A DNA stretch of 64,000 nucleotides from an uncultured Lachnospiraceae bacterium (GCA_902788035.1 CADAIL010000003.1:1-64000), one strand, 5' to 3'. Positions 34,531-42,871 are shown, numbered from the stretch's first letter. Notes: a model not told the origin generated them from the letters alone. Program-made: numbers and translations.

Positions 34531-34624
34531 TTAGCTTTTTTGGCTCGCAGGGAAGAACCTGCGTTTTTCGATGAAGATGGTGTTTGCGCCGAATCAGGAA
34601 GTACGCACAGCCTGTCTGAACTGT
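34531..34624 (+). repeat. Family 1 element, half copy E
   Basis: Only the second arm is present: it starts at the apical loop (TTAGCTTTTTTGGCTCGCAG), then carries CCTGCGTTTTTCGATGAAG and TTTGCGCC, and ends with the terminal ACAGCCTGTCTGAACTGT. The first arm is missing, with the break exactly at the hairpin apex. It lies between the response regulator terminator and the mrp promoter. Confidence 0.85.
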
Positions 34625-34634
34625 CACAAAAATA

Positions 34635-34656
34635 GGGCTGCCGTGACCGGCAGCCC
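34635..34656 (-). terminator. Terminator of the degenerate response regulator gene
   Basis: GGGCTGCCG-TGAC-CGGCAGCCC, a perfect 9-bp stem, followed on the minus strand by TATTTTTGTG. It lies 22 bp after the stop. Confidence 0.8.
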
Positions 34657-34677
34657 CTGACCCCTTTAGTGACTAAT

Positions 34678-35385
34678 TTATTTATCGCTCATCATATAAC
34701 CTACGCCCCTGATATTTTTAATATATCTAGGCTTTTTGGAATCTTCCTCGATTTTTTCCCTGAGATGGAATATATGTACCATGATAGCATTCTCATAGTT
34801 GCTGTAGATCATCCCGTTGATTGCTCTGCACAGATCCTCCTTTGAGAAAGCTTTCCCCGGACATCGCATCATTGTATGAAGGATTTTATACTCGTTCGGA
34901 GTTATCTGGATCACATTCCCGTTCTTTGACAGAGTCAGATTTTCAGTATCCAGACATAGTTCCCCAATCCGCAGCCTGCGCTCATCATCGCCGCCACACC
35001 AGGCAGGATTCAGAAGAAAATACCTCCTGGTCTGAGCTCCGACACGGGCGACCATCTCCTGCGGATCGCCGGGCGTTTCCAGGACGTCATCCGCTCCAAG
35101 ATCAAGGCATGCGATTTTATCGCCGGCCGACAGGTCATCAGCAAACACAATGATTGGTATATTTCCATTCTCGCGAATACGGCAAAGCAGAGATTTGCCA
35201 TCCATTGAACGGATATCACGATTGATCAGCGCGACATCAATAGCGTCATTTTTCGATATTCCGTATGCTGTATCCCCGTTCGAGGCGCAGAGTACACGGT
35301 AGCCTTTAGCCTGCAGGCACTTTTTAAATGTCTCTGCTTCCCCGGCATTATGATCAGCAACTAAAACTGTATGACGATCTGCCAT
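34678..35385 (-). CDS. OmpR/PhoB-type response regulator with degenerate receiver
   Basis: 235 aa: receiver (residues 1-115) and an intact winged-helix DNA-binding domain (~140-235, with TPNEYKILHTMM and the terminal RYIKNIRGVGYMM). In the receiver, the phospho-acceptor position of LLDxxLP reads LINRDIRSMDG, so the usual Asp is Asn. The acidic pair reads ADHN, the Thr of the PIIxLTA motif is Ala (PIIVFADD), and the Lys of TKP is Thr (ETPGD). It cannot be a classical phosphorylated receiver. No kinase lies nearby. GGGGTGG precedes the ATG. Confidence 0.85.
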   Translation of the reverse strand: MADRHTVLVADHNAGEAETFKKCLQAKGYRVLCASNGDTAYGISKNDAIDVALINRDIRSMDGKSLLCRIRENGNIPIIVFADDLSAGDKIACLDLGADDVLETPGDPQEMVARVGAQTRRYFLLNPAWCGGDDERRLRIGELCLDTENLTLSKNGNVIQITPNEYKILHTMMRCPGKAFSKEDLCRAINGMIYSNYENAIMVHIFHLREKIEEDSKKPRYIKNIRGVGYMMSDK

Positions 35386-35708
35386 TTATCCACCCCCCTT
35401 TCCGGTCTGTACTGCCAGTGCACACGGTTTAAGTCTCGCTCACCGCAATGCATCCTAAAACTTACTGTTTCTTAATTTTATTGTTATTCTATCAGACGGA
35501 TGGACACAAGGAGGACACAAAAAAGGGGGGATTTATCGGTTTTTTATCTAATTTTTTAAAAAATATGCACTTTATTGGTAAGGATCATACAAAATCTGTC
35601 TTATTAGGTGATGATTTTTACCATTAAAACGGAGTATAATAGGCACATACCTTATTTCCGCTAAGGCAGAGACGGTCTGTTTCGCCAAAGTATAAGGAGG
35701 GAAGTATC
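35386..35708. other. Divergent regulatory region between two response regulators
   Basis: 323 bp, AT-rich in its right half, with poly-A/T tracts (TTTTTTATCTAATTTTTTAAAAAA). For the plus-strand gene a TATAAT lies at 35635-35640, with a weak TGATTT 17 bp upstream. A fragment resembling the first part of Family 2 (TTTAAGTCTCGCTCA) is near 35427. No gene is seen. Confidence 0.6.
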
Positions 35709-36509
35709 ATGGTAATTCTTGCTGTAGACGATGAAAAAATTGCTCTCGATAATCTGATTCAGTCAATCCGCAAATGTGTGCCGGATGCGGATATTCACGG
35801 TTTCAGAAAGGCCAGGGACGCGCAGGCCTTTATCGAAACCAACCACTGCGATATTGCTTTTCTCGATATCAATCTGAGGGGGGCGAACGGCATCACATTT
35901 GCAAATGAACTCCGGGCCATTAACCCAAAGCTCAATATTATCTTCACGACCGGTTATAGCGAGTACACGGTAGACGCGTTCAGGCTGCACGCGAGCGGAT
36001 ATGTCTTAAAGCCTGTCACTCAGGCAAAGATCCGGCATGAGCTGGATGAACTGCGCTTTCCGTTGTCCGATTCTGCCCGGAAGCGTGTTCGAATCAGAGC
36101 ATTCGGCAATTTCGAGATCTATGCAGACGGCAAGCCGATCAAATTCCAATATACAAAGACCAAGGAGCTTATAGCATACCTGGTGGACAGGATCGGCACC
36201 ACAGCCACCATAAACGAGATGCTCTCCGTTCTCTGGGAGGATGAGTCCAAGAAGAGCCATATCTCCTACCTGAAAAACATTCGCTCAGACCTTCTGTCCA
36301 CGCTGGCAGAACTTGACTGCGACGATATAATCCTTCGAGTCAGAGGCGGTCTGGCTATTGTTCCGGATAAGGTGGACTGTGACTACTTTAATTACCTGAA
36401 GGGAAGCGCAAAAGACGATATAGTCAGCACTTATCGCGGAGAATATATGTCCCAGTACAGCTGGGCCGAGTACACACACGGACGTCTCGAACAAAACAGC
36501 AATAAATAA
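35709..36509 (+). CDS. Response regulator with SARP-like (BTAD) output domain
   Basis: 266 aa. The receiver is canonical: VDDE at residues 6-9, the phospho-Asp in AFLDINL, Thr in IFTTGYSEY and Lys in YVLKPV. From residue ~125 a winged helix (RIRAFGNFEIYADGKPIKF) and a short helical region resemble SARP/DnrI-type activators. AAGGAGG precedes the ATG. No histidine kinase is adjacent, so its input is unknown. The organisation resembles orphan LytR-like receivers but the output is not LytTR. Confidence 0.85.
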   Translation: MVILAVDDEKIALDNLIQSIRKCVPDADIHGFRKARDAQAFIETNHCDIAFLDINLRGANGITFANELRAINPKLNIIFTTGYSEYTVDAFRLHASGYVLKPVTQAKIRHELDELRFPLSDSARKRVRIRAFGNFEIYADGKPIKFQYTKTKELIAYLVDRIGTTATINEMLSVLWEDESKKSHISYLKNIRSDLLSTLAELDCDDIILRVRGGLAIVPDKVDCDYFNYLKGSAKDDIVSTYRGEYMSQYSWAEYTHGRLEQNSNK

Positions 36510-36530
36510 AGAAGCTTTCACAATCAAGAA

Positions 36531-36589
36531 CGACCTCGCTGCATATGACAGTCATTCGCAAATAATGTCTGCCATATGCAGCGAGGTCG
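36531..36589. terminator. Long perfect hairpin between convergent genes
   Basis: CGACCTCGCTGCATATG (36531-36547) pairs without mismatch with 36573-36589 over 17 bp; the 25-nt loop has a further ACAG/CTG pairing. It lies between the SARP regulator and the small membrane gene. Neither side has a clear T-run, so it may stop or stabilise both mRNAs. Confidence 0.55.
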
Positions 36590-36610
36590 CCTTAATGTAA
36601 AAGCCCCCGG

Positions 36611-36808
36611 TCAACCGGATATCATCATTAAAAGAGAAACACACAAAGTAGCCAGGACAATCGATCCTGTGAGGATAATTGCGCATGTTGTGATCGGAAT
36701 AACCGGTTTCGCGTTCTTCGGCGACAGTAAAGCCAGAGTCAAAAGCAGCATCCCGGCTATCAGTCCGAATACCGCTACGAACATCAGAAATATCAAAATC
36801 TGCTGCAT
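36611..36808 (-). CDS. Small two-helix membrane protein, unknown
   Basis: 65 aa, supported by a strong GGAGGAG site 6 nt before the ATG. Two hydrophobic helices (~residues 3-28 and 38-63) are joined by a short polar turn (SPKNAKP). I recognise no family. It has no operon partners: one side is the convergent regulator, the other the divergent XRE gene. Reads as a real small membrane protein. Confidence 0.6.
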   Translation of the reverse strand: MQQILIFLMFVAVFGLIAGMLLLTLALLSPKNAKPVIPITTCAIILTGSIVLATLCVSLLMMISG

Positions 36809-36971
36809 TTCCTTCTCCTCCTAGGGAATAATTATCTCCATCCTGAAGGTCCCCGGAGGATCTTCCAAGGACCTATACGCTACATACTACCATTTCCAAT
36901 CCGTTCTGACTATTCTTTTTTTCTGTTTCGTAATTTTTTAAGCTCGCTGAACACTTGCTGTAAATGAGAAC

Positions 36972-37000
36972 TTGTACTATACTTTATATGTCGATAATAT
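36972..37000 (+). promoter_or_regulatory. Promoter of the XRE-type regulator
   Basis: TTGTAC (36972-36977) and TAATAT (36995-37000) separated by 17 bp, ~58 bp before the start codon. Confidence 0.5.
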
Positions 37001-37058
37001 AAAACCGACTGTTTACAGTTAAGTCGCAATCGGCAGGCATACTTGGAGGTGACATAAT

Positions 37059-37268
37059 ATGTACGAGAAAGAGTTCTCAAAGCGACTCTGCGAACTCCGC
37101 CTTGAAAAAGGTGTATCAGCACGTGAAATGAGTCTATCGCTTGGACAAAGCGCAAGCTACATCAACAGAATTGAAAATGGAAAAATGCTTCCGTCAATGG
37201 GAGGATTTTTCAAAATTTGTGACTATTTATCAATCACACCTGCTTTTTTCTTTCAGCCAAAAGAATAA
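37059..37268 (+). CDS. Small XRE/Cro-CI family helix-turn-helix protein
   Basis: 69 aa, almost only the HTH_3 domain: KRLCELRLEKGVSAREMSLSLGQSASYINRIENGK, then GGFFKICDYLSITPAFFFQ. GGAGGTGAC precedes the ATG. Similar small Xre proteins regulate their own promoters. No toxin partner or prophage genes are adjacent. Followed by two terminators. Confidence 0.88.
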   Translation: MYEKEFSKRLCELRLEKGVSAREMSLSLGQSASYINRIENGKMLPSMGGFFKICDYLSITPAFFFQPKE

Positions 37269-37290
37269 AACGGGCATTTCTGCCCGTTTT
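37267..37290. terminator. Terminator after the XRE gene
   Basis: AAAACGGGC-ATTTCT-GCCCGTTTT, a 9-bp stem that functions in both directions. A second, imperfect hairpin (GCCGCGG...CCGTGG) followed by TTTTTTCTTTTTT lies 20 bp further on the plus strand. Confidence 0.85.
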
Positions 37291-37344
37291 ACATCTCACT
37301 CAAAAGCCGCGGTCATAGAAACGCCGTGGTTTTTTCTTTTTTCA

Positions 37345-37563
37345 TTAATCGAAGTCGAACTTTGTAATTCTCTTATTCATCGCGCCATAGCGGAGCCTCA
37401 CCAGCTCGTTCCACTTTAAGATTTTCTCCTCTGTCCCTGTGAACTGGCAGCGGAGGCAATAGTACTCCCTCTTATCTCTGTCATAGAACATATCAATGTC
37501 AAGATCCCTCATAAAGCACGACGGGCATCTGTAATTCAGTTTTCCCTTTCCAGCCTGAGCCAT
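37345..37563 (-). CDS. Small zinc-ribbon protein
   Basis: 72 aa. Two CxxC knuckles (YRCPSCFMRDLD and YYCLRCQFTG) form a zinc-ribbon, with a Lys/Arg-rich C-terminal helix. AGGAGGTG lies 8 nt upstream of the ATG, clearly a real gene. It overlaps the 3' end of the hydrolase-like gene by 28 nt in another frame, so it belongs to that transcript. Function unknown. Confidence 0.75.
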   Translation of the reverse strand: MAQAGKGKLNYRCPSCFMRDLDIDMFYDRDKREYYCLRCQFTGTEEKILKWNELVRLRYGAMNKRITKFDFD

Positions 37564-39407
37564 GTTGTAAACACCTCCTTATTCCTGACATTCTTATTAA
37601 ATCCGAGTGTGAACATCGGCGAAAATGCATAGCCTTCCCGCACTATACCGACCGCGCCGCCGGAAGAACGCATGGATACCTTCGTCTTTATCTGGGGAAC
37701 GGACGCGCTCACACACTCCGCGCCGGGCACGGCAAGATCGCGGCATTTATACTCATAGTCAATGTACTGCCTGCATCCTGCTTCATCGACCGCACCGAGT
37801 GTAATTCCTGTCATGTTTTCCGTGTACTCTGTCGTGCCGTAGCAGGCGACCATGTACTCGCGAATCTCGATCTCCGCGTCCGGATCACTCATCTCAAGAA
37901 TTTTCCTGTCGATCCTGATCTCACCGGAACCCTCCTCAAATGTAATCACCGTCTGAAGTTTGACTGTCAGATCGCAGAATTCGATGTCGACGGGATCCAA
38001 CGTGAGAATTCTCTTTGCTCCGGCTTTGGATTTTCCGTTTTCACCAAGAACCTTCTCCTCCGCAAAATGGGCGTGGGTCCTCGTCAGGCAGAGGTCGACT
38101 TCCTCACCCCCGCGGCAGACTTTCGCGCTCCTGATAGTTCCCTCACCCGCATAATGTGTAAAGTAGCCTGCGCGGTACTTTTCCTGGATCAGGAACGGAT
38201 AGGACGCATCCTGAATGTGATCGGTGCCGATGCCGATCGGCCACTCGAGTTTAGCCGCGTACGGACGGAGATCGAAAATTGCGCCGCCCTGATCCATATT
38301 GACGCCGGCTCTCATGTAAGGGTCGCAGTACCAGAAAAGCTGCTTGTCTGAGCCGTAGAGAATGTCTCTCCACAAAGCGCACTCGGGCTCCGTGTAGGAC
38401 TTCTTCTGCCTGTAATAGTCAGCAAATTCAGCCATCGTCATATCAAGGAGCTTCCCCTCTTTTTTCAGATCGCCGTAATACCTGCAGCCCTCAGAATAGG
38501 ATTTTTCCAGCAGCTCATAGGGCGCTTCCCACCTGCCCATTTTATTCATCCAGCCGGGACCGACGAACATCATATTGTAAGCGTAACCGTTATTGTACTT
38601 TTCAAGGCTTCTGTACTGGTCGATCAGGTTAAAGAGATACGGGAACTCCCACGTCTTTGAGTCATAAATCATACCTCGAAGAACATTCTGCGGATGTGTT
38701 CCGAAGTTCGAACCGTTGCCGTCATAGCACGCGAGAAGATCACGGGAAAGATGGGGAATTGCAACGATGCCGGAATCCTCGGCTTCATTTGCGGCCGGAG
38801 CATGTGTATTGACCTTTGACGGGATCCACGGTGCCCACGGTCCTCCGTCCATGAACGTATACCAGCTGTTATTGCAGGTGTGATAAGCCTTCGGCCCTTC
38901 CTCCCAGCAGGTAGCTACCGCGCACTTGACTGACGGATACGCCTCTTTGATGTAGTTAATAAGTTCCGCGTCAAGATAATAGGAACCTGTTGACTCCGGG
39001 TAGAATCCGAACGCGTCATGGAACTTTTCAAACACATCGTTCACGATGGCTTTTTTGTCCTCCATTGAGAACATCCATATGCAGAAATCTTTTGTCTTAT
39101 ACTTCTTGCGGAACTGCTCACAGGGCAGACCAAGAAGGGAAAGGGCGATCTCATCGCCGAATTTTTCATGGTCGTCCTTCGCGATTTGCACGGCTTCCTC
39201 ATTGAAGAGGGACGCGTATGTCATCTGGATTGTGACCTTGAGTCCATTCTCATGGGCGACGCGCTGCTGCGTCTTAAAAATATCGAGAGATTCCGTAAGC
39301 AGCTTTTTATCACCGATGTCCTCTTTTTTCCCGTGGCCGGTCACTGTCGCCGAGTACTCCGGCACCATCTCGGGCCGATGGATAATATTCACTATGAAGT
39401 CACTCAT
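37536..39407 (-). CDS. Uncharacterised hydrolase-like protein of the carbohydrate locus
   Basis: 623 aa from the ATG with AAAGGAG upstream (MSDFIVNIIHRPEMVPEYS); no signal peptide, so cytosolic. The N-terminal ~300 residues alternate in a way that suggests a beta/alpha barrel like GH57 or polysaccharide deacetylases, with GFYPESTGSYYLDAELINYI and HTCNNSWYTFMDGGPW. The C-terminal ~200 residues look like beta-sandwich. I cannot assign a family with confidence. Position downstream of lacZ suggests glycan processing. Confidence 0.55.
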   Translation of the reverse strand: MSDFIVNIIHRPEMVPEYSATVTGHGKKEDIGDKKLLTESLDIFKTQQRVAHENGLKVTIQMTYASLFNEEAVQIAKDDHEKFGDEIALSLLGLPCEQFRKKYKTKDFCIWMFSMEDKKAIVNDVFEKFHDAFGFYPESTGSYYLDAELINYIKEAYPSVKCAVATCWEEGPKAYHTCNNSWYTFMDGGPWAPWIPSKVNTHAPAANEAEDSGIVAIPHLSRDLLACYDGNGSNFGTHPQNVLRGMIYDSKTWEFPYLFNLIDQYRSLEKYNNGYAYNMMFVGPGWMNKMGRWEAPYELLEKSYSEGCRYYGDLKKEGKLLDMTMAEFADYYRQKKSYTEPECALWRDILYGSDKQLFWYCDPYMRAGVNMDQGGAIFDLRPYAAKLEWPIGIGTDHIQDASYPFLIQEKYRAGYFTHYAGEGTIRSAKVCRGGEEVDLCLTRTHAHFAEEKVLGENGKSKAGAKRILTLDPVDIEFCDLTVKLQTVITFEEGSGEIRIDRKILEMSDPDAEIEIREYMVACYGTTEYTENMTGITLGAVDEAGCRQYIDYEYKCRDLAVPGAECVSASVPQIKTKVSMRSSGGAVGIVREGYAFSPMFTLGFNKNVRNKEVFTTWLRLEREN

Positions 39408-39468
39408 CACTGCTCCTTTCGATAAACTACATTTGTCTGGCAATTGCGGAACATCGCACGTTCAGGTA

Positions 39469-39653
39469 AGTGTATGTCCAATTCAAACGGCTTCCGCGCC
39501 AAGAACTTCTAACATTCGCGCAAGTTGTGAAGAAGCATTCGCAAAAACCATAAACTCGCTGCGCTCAGACAGTATGGTTTTTGCTCATTTCACATCTTGC
39601 GCTCATGAAGAAGTTCTAAGGCTTGTGCAGATTGTTTGAATTGGACATACACT
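39469..39653. repeat. 185-bp palindromic element downstream of lacZ
   Basis: A 20-bp perfect terminal inverted repeat (AGTGTATGTCCAATTCAAAC and its complement) bounds nested pairs: AGAACTTCT/AGAAGTTCT, CGCAAG..GTGAA/TTCAC..CTTGCG and GCAAAAACCATA/TATGGTTTTTGC, with an apical AACTCGCTGCGCTCAGACAG. It could form a long cruciform or RNA hairpin. Single copy in this window, within the 340-bp lacZ-hydrolase gap, which holds no gene. Confidence 0.85.
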
Positions 39654-39699
39654 ACCTCTCCGTGCTAAATTCTGCAATTGCCATCTTCAATTATATCAG

Positions 39700-39748
39700 T
39701 TTGTTGCCCACCGCCTATAGAGGCGTGGGTCATCTCACACTGAGATAT
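39700..39748 (-). repeat. Double-hairpin motif, copy 1 (IS200/IS605 right-end-like)
   Basis: Minus strand: ATCTCA-GTG-TGAGAT, then CCCACGCCT-CTAT-AGGCGGTGGG, then CAACAAA. It begins directly at the lacZ stop and recurs at 54594-54642 with one mismatch. Paired hairpins with a G/C-rich second stem resemble the right ends (and omega-RNA 3' ends) of IS200/IS605 elements; this is inference. Confidence 0.65.
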
Positions 39749-42700
39749 CATATGCCCCGGAATGTAAAAGTAAGATCCAGAGGCTTTGAGTTGTCGATCA
39801 TGTACTCCGGGTGAACGAGAGCACCCCAGGTGTCGTCACCGCCGATGCCCATCTGGGCAAGGCCGACACGGATATACGTGTGGAGCACAGGTGGCAGCTC
39901 ATTGGGATGAAGCGCGTTATCGATCTCGTGAGGTGTCCAGGGGGAGACAGAGAGACTGAGCTTATCTCCCTCAATGCGGATTCCGCGTCCAAGATCGTCA
40001 GTTACCTCCGCCCAGCGCACTTCTGTGTGATTGCCGCTCTCCTGCGGGACCAGATATCCGGCCACCGTATCCACAACGCCCGACCTGTATACACCGAGCT
40101 TTGCATGGTCGCGGTCCGCGTAGGTCTCAGCCGGGCCATGCCCGTACCATGTAAGATTATTGAAGTCGGCATCGACCGTAAAGATCACACTGTACTCCGG
40201 AAGCTCACCCACCTGGTCGGACGCATCCATGTGAAGATTCACGTCGACAGCGCCATCACTGTGCACCTTATAGGAGAGAGTGCACTGCATAGCCGGCTTA
40301 GTAGGCAGATTATAGGTGTAGGTAATCTTTACCTGCTCCGGGTCGAACTCCGGCTCTGCCGCCTTGCGGCCGTGATGCGATTTATGGGTCACATACATGC
40401 TGGCAAGCTTCCAGTCACCTGCCCGGAACGGAAGCAGGGCAGCATTGTCATTTTCCGTCATCGGCCGCCAGAAATTCGGCTTCGGAATTCGGTCAAGCAG
40501 CTCCCTGCCGCCAAAGCGGTAGGATACAAGACCTCCTGCATTCTTGGAGAAGAGGATCTCGTACTCATCTCCTCTGACACCGATATTGTCCCAGCCCTCA
40601 ATGACGTTCATATAGGCTTTCCTGTGAACAGCCGGCCTGTATGTTCCCACTGTCGTCTGGCCGTAAGCCACCTCATGACCTGCTTTCGCCCAGATTGTAT
40701 CCTCATTGAGTTCAAAGGAAACCGTGATTGTATATTCTCCTTCTCCGCCGCTCACATCGAACGGAATCGGTGTGCGTTGCTGCGACAGCGGAGGCACGTC
40801 CGTCCGAATTTCTTTTCGCTCTATCAGCTTTCCTTCTTTTTCCAGTCTGCACACACACCTGTATTCATCAGTGTTCGTGAACAGATTGTTGTTCTTTATG
40901 ATAAGATCCGACCCTTCGAATCTGACTTTAATGGCCTGATAATTGAACTTAACTTCCTGCATTTTTGGCGACGGATCACGGTCAAGTCCATACACAATAC
41001 CGTTGCCTGAGAAACTGCCGTCATGAGGTCTGTCACCGAAATCTCCTCCGTAGCCGAGGAACTCTCTGCCGAAACGGTCCTTTGTGAGGATAGCCTGATC
41101 TATATAATCCCAGATAAATCCTCCCTGGTACAGGGGCTCGGTCTCTGTGAGGTCGGTATACTTATGCATAGCGCCGCAGGAATTGCCCATCGCGTGCGCG
41201 TACTCGCAGTTGATGTAGGGCTTCTCTCTGTTTTGGCTCAGGTACTGTATGATGTCGCTGACAGGGGCGTACATTGTACTTTCTATATCGGACGTATCAG
41301 GATATCTTCTGTCCCAGGTGATTCCCTCATAGTGGACCAGCCTTGTGGGATCCCACGCGCGGAATGCCTCATGCATTTTGAAAATATCTTCTCCGCCGAA
41401 TGACTCATTTCCGCAGGACCAGATGAGGATTGCCGGATGGTTCTTGTCCCTCTCGTACATGGATCTTGCGCGGTCGATCAGCATTTGCACATATTCCGGC
41501 CTGTTGCCGGGCACTGCAAATTCAAGCGGCTCGAGCTTTCTGCCCACCGCATTGAACACGCCGTGAGTCTCCAAATTGGTCTCATCAATCATATAGATTC
41601 CATATTCATCGCAGAGCCGATAAAGCTGCGTCCGATTCGGATAGTGGCTTGTGCGGATCGCATTGATGTTGTTCTGCTTCATCGTCCTGACGTCTGTCAC
41701 CATATCTTCATAAGTGACTACGCGCCCGCTCCTGGCCGAGAACTCATGCCGGTTGACGCCGCGGAACACTATGCGCTTTCCGTTCAGGCACATCACATGA
41801 TCTTTTATTTCAAACCTGCGGAATCCGACCTTCTCACAGATAAATTCACAAAGTCTTCCGCATGCGTCAGAAATCTCGATCTCCAGCCTGTAGAGATTCG
41901 GCTTCTCAGCGCTCCATTTTTTCGGCGCAGTGACCGGAATGGATACATGGGCAGTTCCCCCGGCCAGTGCTGCTTTTCCGAGGGCTATGACTTCATCGCC
42001 GTCATACAGATTCAGTTCCGCTCTGCCATCACCGATGCAGTCGAGATCCACGGAAAGGATTGCATCACAGTAATCTTCACTGAGCAGCGTCTGTATTTTG
42101 AGATCTCTTATATGTACATTCGGAATCGCATAGAGATAGACGTCCCTGAAAATTCCCGAGAACCGGAAAAAATCCTGATCCTCGCACCAGCTGCCCGCTG
42201 TGAAACGGAAGACCTGGGCTGCCAGCTTATTTTCGCCCTCAGGGTCAATGAATTCCGTGAGCTCGAATTCGGATGGCGTAAAGCTGTCCTCCGCATAGCC
42301 GATATAGTGCCCGTTCAGCCACAGAGCGAGACCGCTCTCCGCTCCCTGGAAGGATACAAAGACCCTTTTTCCCTTCATAAAGGCGGGAAGATCAAAGTAC
42401 TTCACATAGCTGGCAACGGGATTAAAACTCTCCGGAATTTCGCCCGGGCGAATGATTTCATAACCGTCCCAGGGATACTGTACATTTGTATACTGCGGAT
42501 GTCCGTACCCCTCCATCTGGATATGGGCAGGGACTCTGATCGTATCCCATTTTCTCGTATCTGACTCAGTTTTCCAGAAATCCCCGGGAGCGAGTTCGTA
42601 ATTTCTGGCATATGCAAATCTCCAGATTCCGTTCAGACTGTACTTATAATCTGAAACGCCTGCCCCCGCTGCTTCCTTGCTGCTGTAATATTCATGGTCA

Positions 42701-42771
42701 GAGTGGGCTGAGAGCCGGTTCTCCATAAATATTTCCGGATCCTTAACAATATCATATCTAAATTCCGCCAT
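39748..42771 (-). CDS. lacZ: Beta-galactosidase, GH2 family
   Basis: 1007 aa, cytosolic. Domains in order: sugar-binding jelly roll (~45-210, with SDYKYSLNGIWRFAY), Ig-like domain, TIM barrel (~325-615) and the beta-gal small chain at the C-terminus. Catalytic acid/base is Glu456 in WSCGNES and the nucleophile Glu523 in INCEYAHAMGNS. The second ATG is taken as start since AAGGGG lies 7 nt before it. A terminator separates it from the ABC permeases, so its expression may be lower or separately driven. Could act on lactose or host-glycan galactosides. Confidence 0.95.
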   Translation of the reverse strand: MAEFRYDIVKDPEIFMENRLSAHSDHEYYSSKEAAGAGVSDYKYSLNGIWRFAYARNYELAPGDFWKTESDTRKWDTIRVPAHIQMEGYGHPQYTNVQYPWDGYEIIRPGEIPESFNPVASYVKYFDLPAFMKGKRVFVSFQGAESGLALWLNGHYIGYAEDSFTPSEFELTEFIDPEGENKLAAQVFRFTAGSWCEDQDFFRFSGIFRDVYLYAIPNVHIRDLKIQTLLSEDYCDAILSVDLDCIGDGRAELNLYDGDEVIALGKAALAGGTAHVSIPVTAPKKWSAEKPNLYRLEIEISDACGRLCEFICEKVGFRRFEIKDHVMCLNGKRIVFRGVNRHEFSARSGRVVTYEDMVTDVRTMKQNNINAIRTSHYPNRTQLYRLCDEYGIYMIDETNLETHGVFNAVGRKLEPLEFAVPGNRPEYVQMLIDRARSMYERDKNHPAILIWSCGNESFGGEDIFKMHEAFRAWDPTRLVHYEGITWDRRYPDTSDIESTMYAPVSDIIQYLSQNREKPYINCEYAHAMGNSCGAMHKYTDLTETEPLYQGGFIWDYIDQAILTKDRFGREFLGYGGDFGDRPHDGSFSGNGIVYGLDRDPSPKMQEVKFNYQAIKVRFEGSDLIIKNNNLFTNTDEYRCVCRLEKEGKLIERKEIRTDVPPLSQQRTPIPFDVSGGEGEYTITVSFELNEDTIWAKAGHEVAYGQTTVGTYRPAVHRKAYMNVIEGWDNIGVRGDEYEILFSKNAGGLVSYRFGGRELLDRIPKPNFWRPMTENDNAALLPFRAGDWKLASMYVTHKSHHGRKAAEPEFDPEQVKITYTYNLPTKPAMQCTLSYKVHSDGAVDVNLHMDASDQVGELPEYSVIFTVDADFNNLTWYGHGPAETYADRDHAKLGVYRSGVVDTVAGYLVPQESGNHTEVRWAEVTDDLGRGIRIEGDKLSLSVSPWTPHEIDNALHPNELPPVLHTYIRVGLAQMGIGGDDTWGALVHPEYMIDNSKPLDLTFTFRGI

Positions 42772-42838
42772 GTTCATTCCCCTTATAACCGTTCTTACCC
42801 GTTTTTCTCAAAAACAGCCTGATTTTGCGTATAAAAAT

Positions 42839-42871
42839 GGCGGGGCACACATATGCGGCACATGCCCCGCC
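42839..42871 (-). terminator. Terminator between ABC permeases and lacZ
   Basis: GGCGGGGCA pairs with TGCCCCGCC over 9 bp, followed on the minus strand by ATTTTTATA. It would end or attenuate the transporter transcript before lacZ. Confidence 0.8.

Noticed and set aside
37960..39639. Plus-strand frames across the hydrolase-like gene and the 185-bp palindrome
   Set aside because: Shadow frames; the palindrome also creates an accidental open frame.
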